Origin: Acidobacteriota bacterium
GTDB lineage: Bacteria; Acidobacteriota; Blastocatellia; RBC074
Assembly (NCBI GenBank): GCA_018269055.1
Contig: JAFDVI010000013.1
Span: 138,071 to 202,070, forward strand
Reading direction: 5' to 3'
Length of the DNA stretch: 64,000 nucleotides
Shown here piece after piece: positions 53,848 to 62,845 of this stretch (position 1 is its first letter; every line of letters begins with the position of its first letter). The notes beneath the pieces are model-generated. The model worked only from the letters and a program-made list of their open reading frames with translations, did not search any database and was not told where the DNA came from. The position numbers and the translations under genes are program-made.

Positions 53848-54963
53848 ATGAATAACCTGCGATTTCCGTTGTGGCTGCCGCTGCGATTTGCGCTTCTTGT
53901 TGCGGTGACATTTGTTGTCGGCTGCGAAAAATCATTGCCCGCCGAATCGCAAACGCATCCGGCGGGGCATCACGTAAAAGCTTCTTCTGCCGGAGCCTCG
54001 GAGCAAGCCGGATTCTCAGCAGCAGGCGTCAACAAAACTCCAGCGCCCGGCGCGGCTCCGGCTGGAATGATCTGGATTCCGGGCGGAACCTTTCGCATGG
54101 GCTGCGACGATTGCAATATGCCGGATGCGGAGCCTGTGCATTTGGTGACGGTGGACGGATATTGGTTTGACGAAACGCCGGTGACGAACAAACAATTTGC
54201 CGAATTCGTCAAAGCTACGGGCTACGTGACCATCGCCGAAATCAAACCCAAAGCCGAAGATTACCCCGGCGCCAAGCCGGAAATGCTGGTTGCCGGTTCG
54301 GTTTGTTTTGCCCCGCCGGATCAACCCGTGCCACTGGACAATCCGTATGTCTGGTGGAAATACCAGCCGGGCGCGAACTGGAAGCATCCTGAAGGGCCAG
54401 GCAGCGATTTGAAGGGCCGCGAAGATCATCCGGTAGTTCACATCGCCTGGGATGACGCCGTTGCTTATGCCAAATGGGCTGGCAAACGGTTGCCGACCGA
54501 AGCCGAATTTGAATTTGCTGCGCGCGGCGGAATGGACGGCAAAATGTTTGCTTGGGGCAATGAACTGAAGCCCGGCGGCAAATGGGTCGCCAACATTTGG
54601 CAAGGGCATTTTCCGGACGACAATAAAGCCGAAGACGGGTATAGAGGATCTTCACCGGTCAAAGCGTTTCCGCCGAATGCGTTTGGGTTGTATGACGTGG
54701 GCGGCAACGTCTGGCAATGGTGCGCGGATTGGTATCGCCCCGATTATTTTGAACAACTGGCGGCGGCTGGCACCGCGCGCAATCCGCAAGGCCCGCCGGA
54801 CAGTTTTGACCCGCAGGAACCCGGCATTCCCAAACGCGTGCAAAAAAGTGGTTCGTTTATGTGCAGCGATCAATACTGTGCGCGGTATCACGTCGGCAGT
54901 CGCGGCAAAGGCGCAACCGACAGCGGCGGTTCGCACATCGGCTTTCGCTGCGCGAAATCCTAA
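53848..54963 (+). CDS. lipoprotein formylglycine-generating enzyme (SUMF1/FGE type)
   Basis: 371 residues. A lipoprotein signal (LLVAVTFVVGC, lipobox VVGC at about residue 26) is followed by a Ser/Ala-rich linker and a full FGE-sulfatase domain (about 75-370). It opens GMIWIPGGTFRMGC, has the pocket segment VTNKQFAEFVKATGY, and ends with both copper-binding active-site cysteines (C339 and C344 in MCSDQYCARYH) and GFRC. FGE converts a Cys in sulfatases to formylglycine. Many relatives lack the cysteines; this one has them. Bacterial FGE usually acts in the cytoplasm, so export is notable. The start at ATG 53848 follows TTGGAGA; a TTG four codons earlier is less likely. Confidence 0.9.
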   Translation: MNNLRFPLWLPLRFALLVAVTFVVGCEKSLPAESQTHPAGHHVKASSAGASEQAGFSAAGVNKTPAPGAAPAGMIWIPGGTFRMGCDDCNMPDAEPVHLVTVDGYWFDETPVTNKQFAEFVKATGYVTIAEIKPKAEDYPGAKPEMLVAGSVCFAPPDQPVPLDNPYVWWKYQPGANWKHPEGPGSDLKGREDHPVVHIAWDDAVAYAKWAGKRLPTEAEFEFAARGGMDGKMFAWGNELKPGGKWVANIWQGHFPDDNKAEDGYRGSSPVKAFPPNAFGLYDVGGNVWQWCADWYRPDYFEQLAAAGTARNPQGPPDSFDPQEPGIPKRVQKSGSFMCSDQYCARYHVGSRGKGATDSGGSHIGFRCAKS

Positions 54964-54998
54964 ATTAGAGCAGGCAACATTAGAGATCGGCGAAAACA

Positions 54999-55082
54999 GA
55001 CAGGATTCACAAGATTGAACAGGATTGTCGGCAAACCAGTTTGTGCCACGTGTTTATCCTGTTGAATCCTGTAAATCCTGTC
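54999..55082. repeat. imperfect inverted repeat of the ATCCTGT type
   Basis: GACAGGATTCACAAGATTGAACAGGAT at the left is mirrored by ATCCTGTTGAATCCTGTAAATCCTGTC at the right around a 30-base loop. The arms also contain the direct repeat ATCCTGT. It lies between the FGE gene and the NHL gene. Confidence 0.75.
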
Positions 55083-55150
55083 TCAAAATTTTCCGGTTCG
55101 CTTCAACCTGAGCGCGGACTGAGCCCGTCCGCCCGTCAATTGGCAACCCG

Positions 55151-56227
55151 ATGTTCAACGTTCTCAACAACCGCCGCCGTTTTCTGACGCAACTGAGCGC
55201 CGCCGGAATCGCGCTCGCGTTTCCGCAACCGCGAGCGGCAGCGCCAAGCCTGAATCTTCCTAACGGCGTTGCGCTCAACGCCGACGGCGAGTTGTTCATT
55301 TCCGACATCGGCGCGCATCAAGTTTTCAAACTCACTAACCACGGGCGTTTGACCGTGATTGCGGGAACCGGCGAAGACGGTTTCAGCGGTGATGGTGGAT
55401 TGGCAACAAACGCGCAGCTTCACGCGCCGCACGATTTGTTGTTTGATGCTGCGGGGAACTTGCTGATTGCCGATACGGAAAACCAGCGCATTCGCCGGAT
55501 TGACCGGTCGGGCGTTATCACTACGATTGCTGGAAACGGCAGCGCGGAATATGCGGGCAACGGCGGAGCAGCAACGGCGGCTTCGCTGAACAATCCGCAA
55601 AGCATCGCTTTTGATCGCGAAGGACGGTTGTTGATCGCCGACACTTACAACCACGTCATTCGTCGAGTGGATCACAACGGCATCATCGCGACGATTGCCG
55701 GGACGGTTCCCGGTCACGGAGGTGACGGCGGCCCGGCGACCAAAGCGCAGATCAATCTGACAATGGCTGTGGCCGTTGGCCCGGACGGCAGTATTTTCAT
55801 CAGCGACGCCGCCAACAGCCGAATTCGCCAGGTGACGCCGGATGGCACGATTCAAACTATTGCCGGTTTCGGCCCGGCGCAGGATACTTACGGCGGAGGG
55901 TACGCAGGTGATGGCGGCCCACCGGCCAAAGCCAAGCTGTTTTCCGCGACTGATTTGAAATTCGACGCTACCGGAAATCTGTTCATTTGTGACAGCGGCA
56001 ATCACCGAATTCGCGTCATCCACAATGGGGTGATTTCGACTGTTGCCGGATCGGGCCGATTGGGTTCGAGTGGCGATGGCGGCGAAGCGACAAAAGCCGA
56101 ACTCAACACGCCGCAAAAAATTGCGATTGCTAAGGACGGCAGCATGTTCATCGCCGACCGCGCGAACCACCGCATCCGCAAGGTTGACGCGCGCGGCATG
56201 ATTACGACGATTTTGAAATCCGCCTGA
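55151..56227 (+). CDS. NHL-repeat beta-propeller protein
   Basis: 358 residues. The N-terminus NNRRRFLTQLSAAGIALAF is a Tat-type signal. The rest is a six-bladed propeller of NHL repeats with the recurring pattern PHDLLFDAAGNLLIADTENQ ... IRRID ... ITTIAGNGS. NHL propellers bind peptides, glycans or small molecules; no enzymatic residues were seen. No clear ribosome site is found before ATG. The following DUF1905 gene begins 22 bp after the stop. Confidence 0.88.
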   Translation: MFNVLNNRRRFLTQLSAAGIALAFPQPRAAAPSLNLPNGVALNADGELFISDIGAHQVFKLTNHGRLTVIAGTGEDGFSGDGGLATNAQLHAPHDLLFDAAGNLLIADTENQRIRRIDRSGVITTIAGNGSAEYAGNGGAATAASLNNPQSIAFDREGRLLIADTYNHVIRRVDHNGIIATIAGTVPGHGGDGGPATKAQINLTMAVAVGPDGSIFISDAANSRIRQVTPDGTIQTIAGFGPAQDTYGGGYAGDGGPPAKAKLFSATDLKFDATGNLFICDSGNHRIRVIHNGVISTVAGSGRLGSSGDGGEATKAELNTPQKIAIAKDGSMFIADRANHRIRKVDARGMITTILKSA

Positions 56228-56249
56228 CAGCAATCGGGAGACGAAACTC

Positions 56250-56546
56250 ATGACCAAGCGAAAGCAACCAAAAACTTCATTGGGGTTGATGGCGAAAATC
56301 GAGCGCAAAGACCCAAAACTGCCCCGGTTCATAGTCGTGCCAAGCATGTTGGTCAAGGATTGGGGCATTACAGAAAACGTCACCGTCACCGGCGAATTGA
56401 ACGGTGTGGATATGGGGCGGCGTTCGTTGAAGTATTGGGATGAAAACCGATGGTTCATTCAGATTCCCGAACCACTCTGTAAAAAAGCCAATGTGGACAC
56501 AGGCGACAGAGTCACCGTCACAATGCAAATTGATCCTGATCAATAA
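56250..56546 (+). CDS. DUF1905-like small protein
   Basis: 98 residues, cytoplasmic, beta-rich. The order FIVVPSMLVKDWG, VTVTGELNGVDMGRRSL, WFIQIPEPLCKKANVDTGDR and VTVTMQIDPDQ fits the small DUF1905 barrel, found alone or beside YdeI-type domains; function unknown. GGAGACGAAACTC precedes ATG. It sits between an exported propeller gene and an exported DUF1549/DUF1553 gene, 15 bp before the latter. Confidence 0.8.
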   Translation: MTKRKQPKTSLGLMAKIERKDPKLPRFIVVPSMLVKDWGITENVTVTGELNGVDMGRRSLKYWDENRWFIQIPEPLCKKANVDTGDRVTVTMQIDPDQ

Positions 56547-56561
56547 CCCATTGGGGGAAGT

Positions 56562-58430
56562 ATGCGGCGCAAACATTACGTCAAAATCATGATTTTCACT
56601 CTTTGGATGGTTCTGGCGCTGCGTGTTGGGGGGAACGCGCTTCAAGCGCAAAAGCCTGAAACCGGTAAAAGCAAGTTTCCTTCGGGACACACGAATGAAA
56701 AGCTTAGCCCGGAGCGCCCCGACAAACAGATCAGTGATCTGACGCGGGATGTCACCGCCAAGCTTTCGCCGTTGGGTACCGGCGATCAAAAAGTCGTCGT
56801 CAGAAATCTGATTGACCAATACCTGTTCGGCGCGATGAAAGCCGATGCGGTTCCGCACGCGCCGCTGACAAACGATTACGAATTTTGCCGCCGCGTGTAT
56901 CTGGATATGATCGGACGCATTCCGACGCCGGAACAACTTCAAACTTTCGTCGCCAGCAAGGGCGCAGACAAACGCGAACGATTGATTGACACGCTCGTTG
57001 ACAGCGAAGAATGGGTGCAGCAGTGGGGATACTGGTTCGGCGATTTGTTTCGCGTCTGCGGCAATCGTATCGGAAATCCGACGCTGAAGCATTTCGATGC
57101 CTGGATTCGCCAATCTCTCCGCGAAGACAAACCCTACGACCGCTTTGTCACCGAAATGCTGACGGCTTCAGCGCCGAACACCAATTGGAGTCCGGACGCA
57201 GCCGCCAGCGGCTTTTTGACTCGATGGCATGTCACGGGCATTACGATGTACCACGACAATTACGAAGACACGGCGGATGAAATCATTGTCAACACTTCGC
57301 GGATTTTCCTGGGCATCAATTACCAATGTATTTCCTGTCACGGCGGCAAAGGCTTTCTGGAAAAAGTCAGCCTGGATTTGACCTCGAAAAAGCGCAGCGA
57401 TTTTTGGGGAATGGCGGCGTTCTTCGGCAAAACGCGCGTGCGCGTCGTGACTTATCAAGACCGGTACACCATCACTGAGGACGGCACAGGCTACAACACC
57501 AAAGCCACCAGCATGGTGCGGTTGCAGCGTGACGGCAACGGTTCGATTGAGCCGACGTTCGTGCTGACCGGCGAAAAAGCCGATCCGGCCAAACCTCTTC
57601 GCCCGCAGTTTGCGCGCATGCTCACCACACATCCGCAATTTGCGCGCGCGACGGTCAATCTGGTCTGGAAACAGTTTTTCGGACTCGGCATCGTTGATCC
57701 TGTGGATTCGTTCGATATGGCGCGGCAAGACCCGCACGCCAAATTGCCGGAACCGTGGACGTGTCAACCGACGAATGACGATTTACTGAACGCGCTGGCG
57801 TCGGATTTCGCCAAGCACCAGTTCAGCCTGAAACAGTTGATGCGGACGATTGCGCGGTCATCGGCTTATCAATTGTCGTCCCGGTTTGACGGTGCGTGGA
57901 AGGAAAGTTATACGCCTTATTTTGCGCGACATTACGTGCGCCAATTGACCGCCGAGCAGCTTCACGATTCAATTTGTCAGGCGACACAGGTGTTTGGGGA
58001 TTACAAGCGGCGTGACTGGACGTACGAAACGCCGATTGCGCCCGTGCGGTATTGGACGGAAGCCGCTTCGCCCGAAGACATCGGCAACGGCGAGGCGAAA
58101 GGCTTTTTGCGCACCTTCGGCCAGGCAAACCGCGAACAATTTGACCGTCAGCCGGGCGGTTCCGTCCTGCAGGCGATGTCGCTGATGAATCACCCGTTCG
58201 TCACACGACGTGTGCAGGCAACGAATAACAGTCGCGTTGAACAACTGGTGAACTCGGCAAAGTCGAATGCCGAAATCGTGGAAGAATTATTTCTGGCAAC
58301 GCTGTCGCGCCATCCGCTGCCACAGGAAAAACAACTTGCCTTGTCGTGGCTCGATCAAGATCGCAAACAAGGCGCGGAAGATTTGCACTGGAGTTTGCTG
58401 AACAAATTGGACTTTGTGTTTAACTATTAA
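56562..58430 (+). CDS. DUF1549/DUF1553 secreted protein, second copy
   Basis: 622 residues with a signal peptide (KIMIFTLWMVLALRVGGNAL). DUF1549 (about 85-290) includes the CxxCH motif QCISCHGGKGF, and DUF1553 (about 350-600) ends LLNKLDFVFNY, almost identical to the homologue at 16014-17999. The role is predicted to be extracytoplasmic with a partner DUF1501 protein; here the DUF1501 gene is 2.6 kb downstream and on the opposite strand rather than in the same operon. GGGGGAAGT precedes ATG. The two copies are clearly diverged in the middle. Confidence 0.92.
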   Translation: MRRKHYVKIMIFTLWMVLALRVGGNALQAQKPETGKSKFPSGHTNEKLSPERPDKQISDLTRDVTAKLSPLGTGDQKVVVRNLIDQYLFGAMKADAVPHAPLTNDYEFCRRVYLDMIGRIPTPEQLQTFVASKGADKRERLIDTLVDSEEWVQQWGYWFGDLFRVCGNRIGNPTLKHFDAWIRQSLREDKPYDRFVTEMLTASAPNTNWSPDAAASGFLTRWHVTGITMYHDNYEDTADEIIVNTSRIFLGINYQCISCHGGKGFLEKVSLDLTSKKRSDFWGMAAFFGKTRVRVVTYQDRYTITEDGTGYNTKATSMVRLQRDGNGSIEPTFVLTGEKADPAKPLRPQFARMLTTHPQFARATVNLVWKQFFGLGIVDPVDSFDMARQDPHAKLPEPWTCQPTNDDLLNALASDFAKHQFSLKQLMRTIARSSAYQLSSRFDGAWKESYTPYFARHYVRQLTAEQLHDSICQATQVFGDYKRRDWTYETPIAPVRYWTEAASPEDIGNGEAKGFLRTFGQANREQFDRQPGGSVLQAMSLMNHPFVTRRVQATNNSRVEQLVNSAKSNAEIVEELFLATLSRHPLPQEKQLALSWLDQDRKQGAEDLHWSLLNKLDFVFNY

Positions 58431-58435
58431 AGCAT

Positions 58436-58524
58436 GTAGTTCCGCCTTTAGGCGGAAGGTTTTGTCTGGAAAACCTTCCGCCGAACAAGAATAACGCCAC
58501 CGTTCCGCCTGAAGGCGGGGCTAC
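58436..58524. repeat. GTAG...CTAC palindromic repeat
   Basis: The left unit GTAGTTCCGCCTTTAGGCGG and the right unit CCGCCTGAAGGCGGGGCTAC are inverted copies; each contains its own CCGCCT/AGGCGG hairpin. The interior has an additional GGAAGG/CCTTCC hairpin. It starts 6 bp after the DUF1549 stop. Confidence 0.8.
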
Positions 58525-58543
58525 GAACCTTTTTGGAGAAACA

Positions 58544-59830
58544 ATGAAAACTAAATCGCTGATGTTGTCTGCTTTGATTCTCTTTGGCGCAGTGGCACTG
58601 AGTTCCTGCTCGACTTCGTCTGCTGACAGCGGCTTAAGCAGCAGTCTGTCGCCCGCAGATTTTCAAAAACGCTTTCAGGAAGAATTGATCGCCGCCAAAC
58701 CAGGCAGCGTAATTGATGTGCCGGAAGGCAGATTTCAATTCGACAAGACGCTGTCGCTGACGGCCAACGGCGTCACCATTCGCGGCAAAGGCATGGCCAA
58801 AACCGTGCTCGCCTTCAAAGGGCAAACCGCCGGTTCCGCCGGGATGCTGGTTAAAGCCAATGATTTCGTGATCGAAGACCTGGCCATTGAAGACGCTGCC
58901 GGCGACGGATTGAAAACCGAAGCCAGCACCAACGTCACCATTCGCCGCGTGCGCGTGGAATGGACGGCTCCGCTGAACGAAAAGAATGGGCCGTATGGCA
59001 TTTACCCCGTCACCAGCAAAAACGTGTTGATCGAAGATTCTTTCGTCAAAGGCGCTGCCGACGCGGGCTTTTACCTGGGCCAGTCGGAAAACGCGATCAT
59101 GCGTCGGAATCGCGCCGAAGGAAACGTTGCGGGCTTTGAAGTCGAAAACTGCAAAAACGTGGACGTGTATGAAAACACCGCGACGAACAATTCCGGCGGC
59201 ATTCTGGTCTTCAACCTGCCGGATTTGCCAGTGCAGGGCGGAGAACTGGTGCGCGTGTTCAACAACCAGGTCATCGCCAACAATACGCCGAACGTAGCGC
59301 CGAAAAGCCAGACTGTGTACAACCTGCCGACGGGGTTGGGCGTTTCGGTGATGGCAATCAAAAATGTCGAAGTGTTCAACAACACGATCAAAGACAACAA
59401 CACCGCCAATATGCACATCGTCAGTTATCTTTCGATGAACCAGGAAATCAAAGACAAACGCTACAACCCATTTGTGTCAAACGTGTATGTGCACGACAAC
59501 CAATTTGGAGGCAGCGGCAAAAATCCCGACGCGCGATTGGAAACGGTGATGATGGTCGCCAAAGTCGTGGGCACTCCAATGCCCGACATTTTGTATGACG
59601 GATTGGTCGAACCCGGTGTGGATGGCAAACCCGGCAAGGCCGAGGCTGCAAAGGTGTGTTTGTCGAATAACGGCGAAGCCACCTTTGCGAACTTCGACGC
59701 CGCGAACAAGTTCAAGAACGTCAGCCGCGATATCAAAAAGCATCAATGCAGCTTGCCCGCACTTGCGGCAATCACGCTGCCACAAGCCGCCACGAAACCG
59801 ATGTCGGGTTCGGCCGGAGGCGGTCAATGA
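58544..59830 (+). CDS. parallel beta-helix lipoprotein
   Basis: 428 residues with a lipoprotein signal (AVALSSCSTSS, lipobox SSC near residue 22). The body is a right-handed parallel beta-helix (turns such as VTIRGKGMAKTVLAF, FVIEDLAIEDAAGDGLKTEA, VLIEDSFVKGAADAGFYLG). It corresponds to the parallel beta-helix family that neighbours SO2930-type di-heme cytochromes in other genomes (TIGR03805 type, from memory). The cytochrome gene starts in its stop codon (ATGA), so the two are coupled. Probable envelope partner of the cytochrome; no enzyme active site recognised. Confidence 0.88.
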   Translation: MKTKSLMLSALILFGAVALSSCSTSSADSGLSSSLSPADFQKRFQEELIAAKPGSVIDVPEGRFQFDKTLSLTANGVTIRGKGMAKTVLAFKGQTAGSAGMLVKANDFVIEDLAIEDAAGDGLKTEASTNVTIRRVRVEWTAPLNEKNGPYGIYPVTSKNVLIEDSFVKGAADAGFYLGQSENAIMRRNRAEGNVAGFEVENCKNVDVYENTATNNSGGILVFNLPDLPVQGGELVRVFNNQVIANNTPNVAPKSQTVYNLPTGLGVSVMAIKNVEVFNNTIKDNNTANMHIVSYLSMNQEIKDKRYNPFVSNVYVHDNQFGGSGKNPDARLETVMMVAKVVGTPMPDILYDGLVEPGVDGKPGKAEAAKVCLSNNGEATFANFDAANKFKNVSRDIKKHQCSLPALAAITLPQAATKPMSGSAGGGQ

Positions 59831-60930
59831 GCTCGGCAGCTTCGACCAAACGGTTTATTGTTTTCCTTGCCTGCCTGTCGGCACTGACGCTGACAGGCAG
59901 TTGCGGTTGGTTTTCAAATGGCGTTGCTTCGTTCGTCGAAGAGCCTTTTCCGAAGCATCTGTCCGGTTGGCGGTTGTTTGTCGGCGGCGCAAAACCGCTG
60001 ACGCCGAATAAAGGCGTCATTCCTTACGATTTGAACACGCCGTTGTTTTCCGATTACGCCAACAAATACCGGTTTGTGTGGATGCCTGCAGAAACTTCCG
60101 CCGAATACAGCGAAGACGGCGTATTCAAATTTCCCGTGGGAACTGTGCTGGCCAAAACCTTTGCTTTTCCTGCGACGGACGATTCCGGCAAAGAGCGCAT
60201 CATCGAAACCCGTTTGCTGGTTCACGCCAAAGACGGTTGGATTGGATTGCCTTACGTTTGGAACGCCGAGCAAACCGATGCCACGCTGGAACTGGTTGCC
60301 AGTCCCGCCGAAGTCACGCGCAAAGCCGAAGACGGCAGCGTGCAGAAAATCCATTACATCATTCCCAATGCCAACGAATGCAAACAATGCCACGATAACG
60401 CCAAAACAATGCTGCCTATCGGCCCTAAAGCGCGTAATCTGAACAAGGATTTTGCTTACGCTGACGGCAAGGCGAATCAGTTGGCGTACTGGACAAAGGT
60501 CGGCTATCTGAAAGGCGCTCCAGAGGCGGACACCACACCAAAAGTTCCCGTGTGGAACGACGCTGCGTCGGGAACGCTGGAAGCGCGCGCTCGCGCTTAC
60601 CTGGACAACAACTGCGCGCATTGCCATCAACCCGGCGGCGCGGCGGAAGCTTCCGGCGTGAATTTTCAGTTCACGCATTCGGACTTGCGAAAATTGGGCG
60701 CGTGCAAGATGCCAAATTCTGCAGGCTATTCCGGAGGTCATCAGTACGATCTGGTTCCGGGCAATCCGGCAGAATCCATTTTGTTGTTCCGCATGGAATC
60801 CACCAAAGCCAAAGAAATGATGCCGGAAATTGGCCGCTCGCTGTCGCACAAAGAAGGCGTGGCGCTGGTGCGCGAATGGCTGGCGACGCTCAGCGGTGGT
60901 TGCGGTGAGACGAAAATGGCAGCCAATTAA
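59827..60930 (+). CDS. SO2930-family di-heme c-type cytochrome lipoprotein
   Basis: 367 residues from ATG 59827, chosen because it overlaps the preceding stop by 4 bp and gives a lipoprotein signal (LSALTLTGSC). Two heme motifs are present: CKQCHD (about residue 192) and CAHCHQ (about 265). The N-terminal half (HLSGWRLFVGGAKPLTPNKG, NTPLFSDYANKYRFVWMP) is typical of the SO2930/HNE_0200 family (TIGR03806 type, from memory). The family always seems to travel with the beta-helix protein; the electron donor is unknown. A longer reading frame starts 27 codons upstream but lies inside the previous gene. Confidence 0.88.
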   Translation: MSSAASTKRFIVFLACLSALTLTGSCGWFSNGVASFVEEPFPKHLSGWRLFVGGAKPLTPNKGVIPYDLNTPLFSDYANKYRFVWMPAETSAEYSEDGVFKFPVGTVLAKTFAFPATDDSGKERIIETRLLVHAKDGWIGLPYVWNAEQTDATLELVASPAEVTRKAEDGSVQKIHYIIPNANECKQCHDNAKTMLPIGPKARNLNKDFAYADGKANQLAYWTKVGYLKGAPEADTTPKVPVWNDAASGTLEARARAYLDNNCAHCHQPGGAAEASGVNFQFTHSDLRKLGACKMPNSAGYSGGHQYDLVPGNPAESILLFRMESTKAKEMMPEIGRSLSHKEGVALVREWLATLSGGCGETKMAAN

Positions 60931-60933
60931 AAA

Positions 60934-61004
60934 TCCACGAAGTCACACGAAAAAACACGAAGACTTTTGATTCACCTTCGTGTTTCTTCGTGCACCTTCG
61001 TGGA
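60934..61004. repeat. CCACGAAG...CTTCGTGG inverted repeat between convergent genes
   Basis: TCCACGAAG with repeated CACGAA units on the left and TTCGTG units with CTTCGTGGA on the right form an imperfect stem. It fills the 85-bp gap between converging stops, so it may act as a two-way terminator. Similar TTCGTG sequence occurs at 40870-40915. Confidence 0.8.
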
Positions 61005-61015
61005 TAAATTTCTTT

Positions 61016-62428
61016 TCAACCAAATAATTCCTGCACCGGTTTGAACCCGACATACTTCGTCCCCGATGCCGGTTCGACGTAATGAAACGCGCGGCCTGAC
61101 GGTGTATTGTCAATCGTCTTTGTCCAATCAATTCCCAGCGCCGAATAAATCGTGCAGGCGATGTCTTCCATATAAATTGGCCGCTTGGCAGACCATCCAA
61201 AATCCACAATCTTGCCGCCCGCGTCGTCGGTTTTGCCGATAACCTGGCCGCGACGAATGCCTCCGCCCGCCAGCATCCCGGAATGAACTTGCATGTAATG
61301 TTCGCGACCCAGACGGGTTTCGCTGATTGCACCAGTCGTGCGGCCAAATTCGCTCATCGCCACGACCAAGGTTTCATCCAGCAAGGTTTTGCCCGGCGTG
61401 AATTTAGACGGGATGCTGTCCAGGTCTTTGATCAGCGCGCTGAATGCGGCATCGAGTTCGCGCATCAGCACTGGATGATTCCGTGCGCCTTCTTTGTAAA
61501 TGTTGGCGTGATGATCCCAACCGCCGTGGCTGGCCATAATGAAGCGGGTTCCGGCATCGGCCTGGAACAAATTGCGAGCCAGCGCCAGGGAATTGCCGAT
61601 GCTGCTGTTGCCGTACCGGTTTTTGTCTTCGTCGCTGAGCGTGAAAATTTGCGGCACACGTGGGTCGTTCATAATCGCCCAGGCTCCACGATAGTATTCG
61701 TGATAATCGCCGAAACTGCGATCCACAATTCCTTCGCCGCTGCGTCCAACCTGGGTTCGTAAAGCGTCGTCGAGTTGCTGCAATCGCTCCCAACGCCGCT
61801 GCATCGTCGCTTCCATTCCTTTTTGCGGAGCCAGATTCGGCAGTTCGTTGCCGACGGACAAACTCATTGGACCGAACTCGGCGGACATAAAGCCTTGATT
61901 GATCAATCCGGCCTGATTGCCCGCCATGTTCATGACAATGAACGGCGGCAATGAATCGCTCGCTTTTCGCTGGTTTGCCAATTCGTGGCAGACCACCGCG
62001 CCAATGGAAGGAACTTCTTTGGCCAACGCAAGATTCAGCGGGTGGCCGGTCTGGACGTAATACTGCGCGCGTCCGTGCACCACGTCCCAAGCCGCCAGCG
62101 AACGCACAACCGTAATTTTGTCCAGCACGCTGGGCAGGTTCGGCATCACGCCAAAGGGCAGTTTCAGGTCATTGGGAAAACTGCGAATGTCGAAATACTT
62201 TGGCGTCCACGCGCCTTCTTTGGCGTCCAGGGTATCTATCTGGCTCATGCCGCCATCAATATTGACGAATAGCACTTGCCGAGCCGTCGCCATCGGCTGA
62301 ACTTTCTGCGCTGCGCGAACGTTGAATGGGCGAAAGGCGTTGAGGTATCCGCCAACAACACTGAGACTGCCTACGCGCAACAACTCGCGGCGAGTTAAAG
62401 ACGGAATGTTTCGTTTGCTCAAGTTCAT
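61016..62428 (-). CDS. DUF1501 protein, second copy
   Basis: 470 residues. The N-terminus LTRRELLRVGSLSVVGGYLN is a twin-arginine signal. The DUF1501 body carries ASHGGWDHHANIYKEGARN and AMSEFGRTTGAI, the same conserved blocks as the copy at 14443-15939. Expected in the periplasm, with an alkaline-phosphatase-like fold and unknown substrate. It is convergent with the DUF1549/beta-helix/cytochrome operon. The partner DUF1549/DUF1553 protein may be the one at 56562. Confidence 0.92.
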   Translation of the reverse strand: MNLSKRNIPSLTRRELLRVGSLSVVGGYLNAFRPFNVRAAQKVQPMATARQVLFVNIDGGMSQIDTLDAKEGAWTPKYFDIRSFPNDLKLPFGVMPNLPSVLDKITVVRSLAAWDVVHGRAQYYVQTGHPLNLALAKEVPSIGAVVCHELANQRKASDSLPPFIVMNMAGNQAGLINQGFMSAEFGPMSLSVGNELPNLAPQKGMEATMQRRWERLQQLDDALRTQVGRSGEGIVDRSFGDYHEYYRGAWAIMNDPRVPQIFTLSDEDKNRYGNSSIGNSLALARNLFQADAGTRFIMASHGGWDHHANIYKEGARNHPVLMRELDAAFSALIKDLDSIPSKFTPGKTLLDETLVVAMSEFGRTTGAISETRLGREHYMQVHSGMLAGGGIRRGQVIGKTDDAGGKIVDFGWSAKRPIYMEDIACTIYSALGIDWTKTIDNTPSGRAFHYVEPASGTKYVGFKPVQELFG

Positions 62429-62461
62429 GATGACTTCCAGACTGGTCCAGAGACGACAGTG

Positions 62462-62845
62462 TTATTCGGATGGCAACCAGCGTTGCTGGATTTTTCCACG
62501 TTTTTGCTCGCGTTCCCAAGCGGCGTCAGTGAAAAGATAAAAGCACTGACCTGAACGAATTACTTCCAAAGCTTTCACACAATTCGGCATCAAGGTTGTG
62601 AGTTCAGAAACCTGCCCGCTGACAGAACGCAGGACAATCAAAGCGATTTCGTAATCAGGCAATTGCTGTTGATATTCAATGTTGGAATCCGTCGTAATCA
62701 TCACATCGAATTCAACCTGTGCGTTCCACAACAACTCGCCATTTTTCAACGTTTCCCACCCTAATTCTTGTGCGGTGGTGACTTCGTGTTCCGACAGATA
62801 TTTGCGCAACGGCCGCGGACAGCAAGAGTCAAAAAGGATTTTCAT
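62462..62845 (-). CDS. DUF5615 PIN-like protein (toxin-like)
   Basis: 127 residues of the DUF5615 PIN-like family: opening MKILFDSCCPRPLRKYLSEH with the first acidic residue at D6, then VMITTDSNIEYQQQL with the second Asp, and ALIVLRS. Usually the second gene after a DUF433 antitoxin-like gene, as here, where the coding regions overlap by 17 bp. RNase toxin activity is inferred, not shown. Confidence 0.9.
   Translation of the reverse strand: MKILFDSCCPRPLRKYLSEHEVTTAQELGWETLKNGELLWNAQVEFDVMITTDSNIEYQQQLPDYEIALIVLRSVSGQVSELTTLMPNCVKALEVIRSGQCFYLFTDAAWEREQKRGKIQQRWLPSE

Noticed and set aside
55136..56458. 440-residue minus-strand frame
   Set aside because: Antisense shadow of the NHL-repeat gene, whose regular repeat keeps the other strand open.
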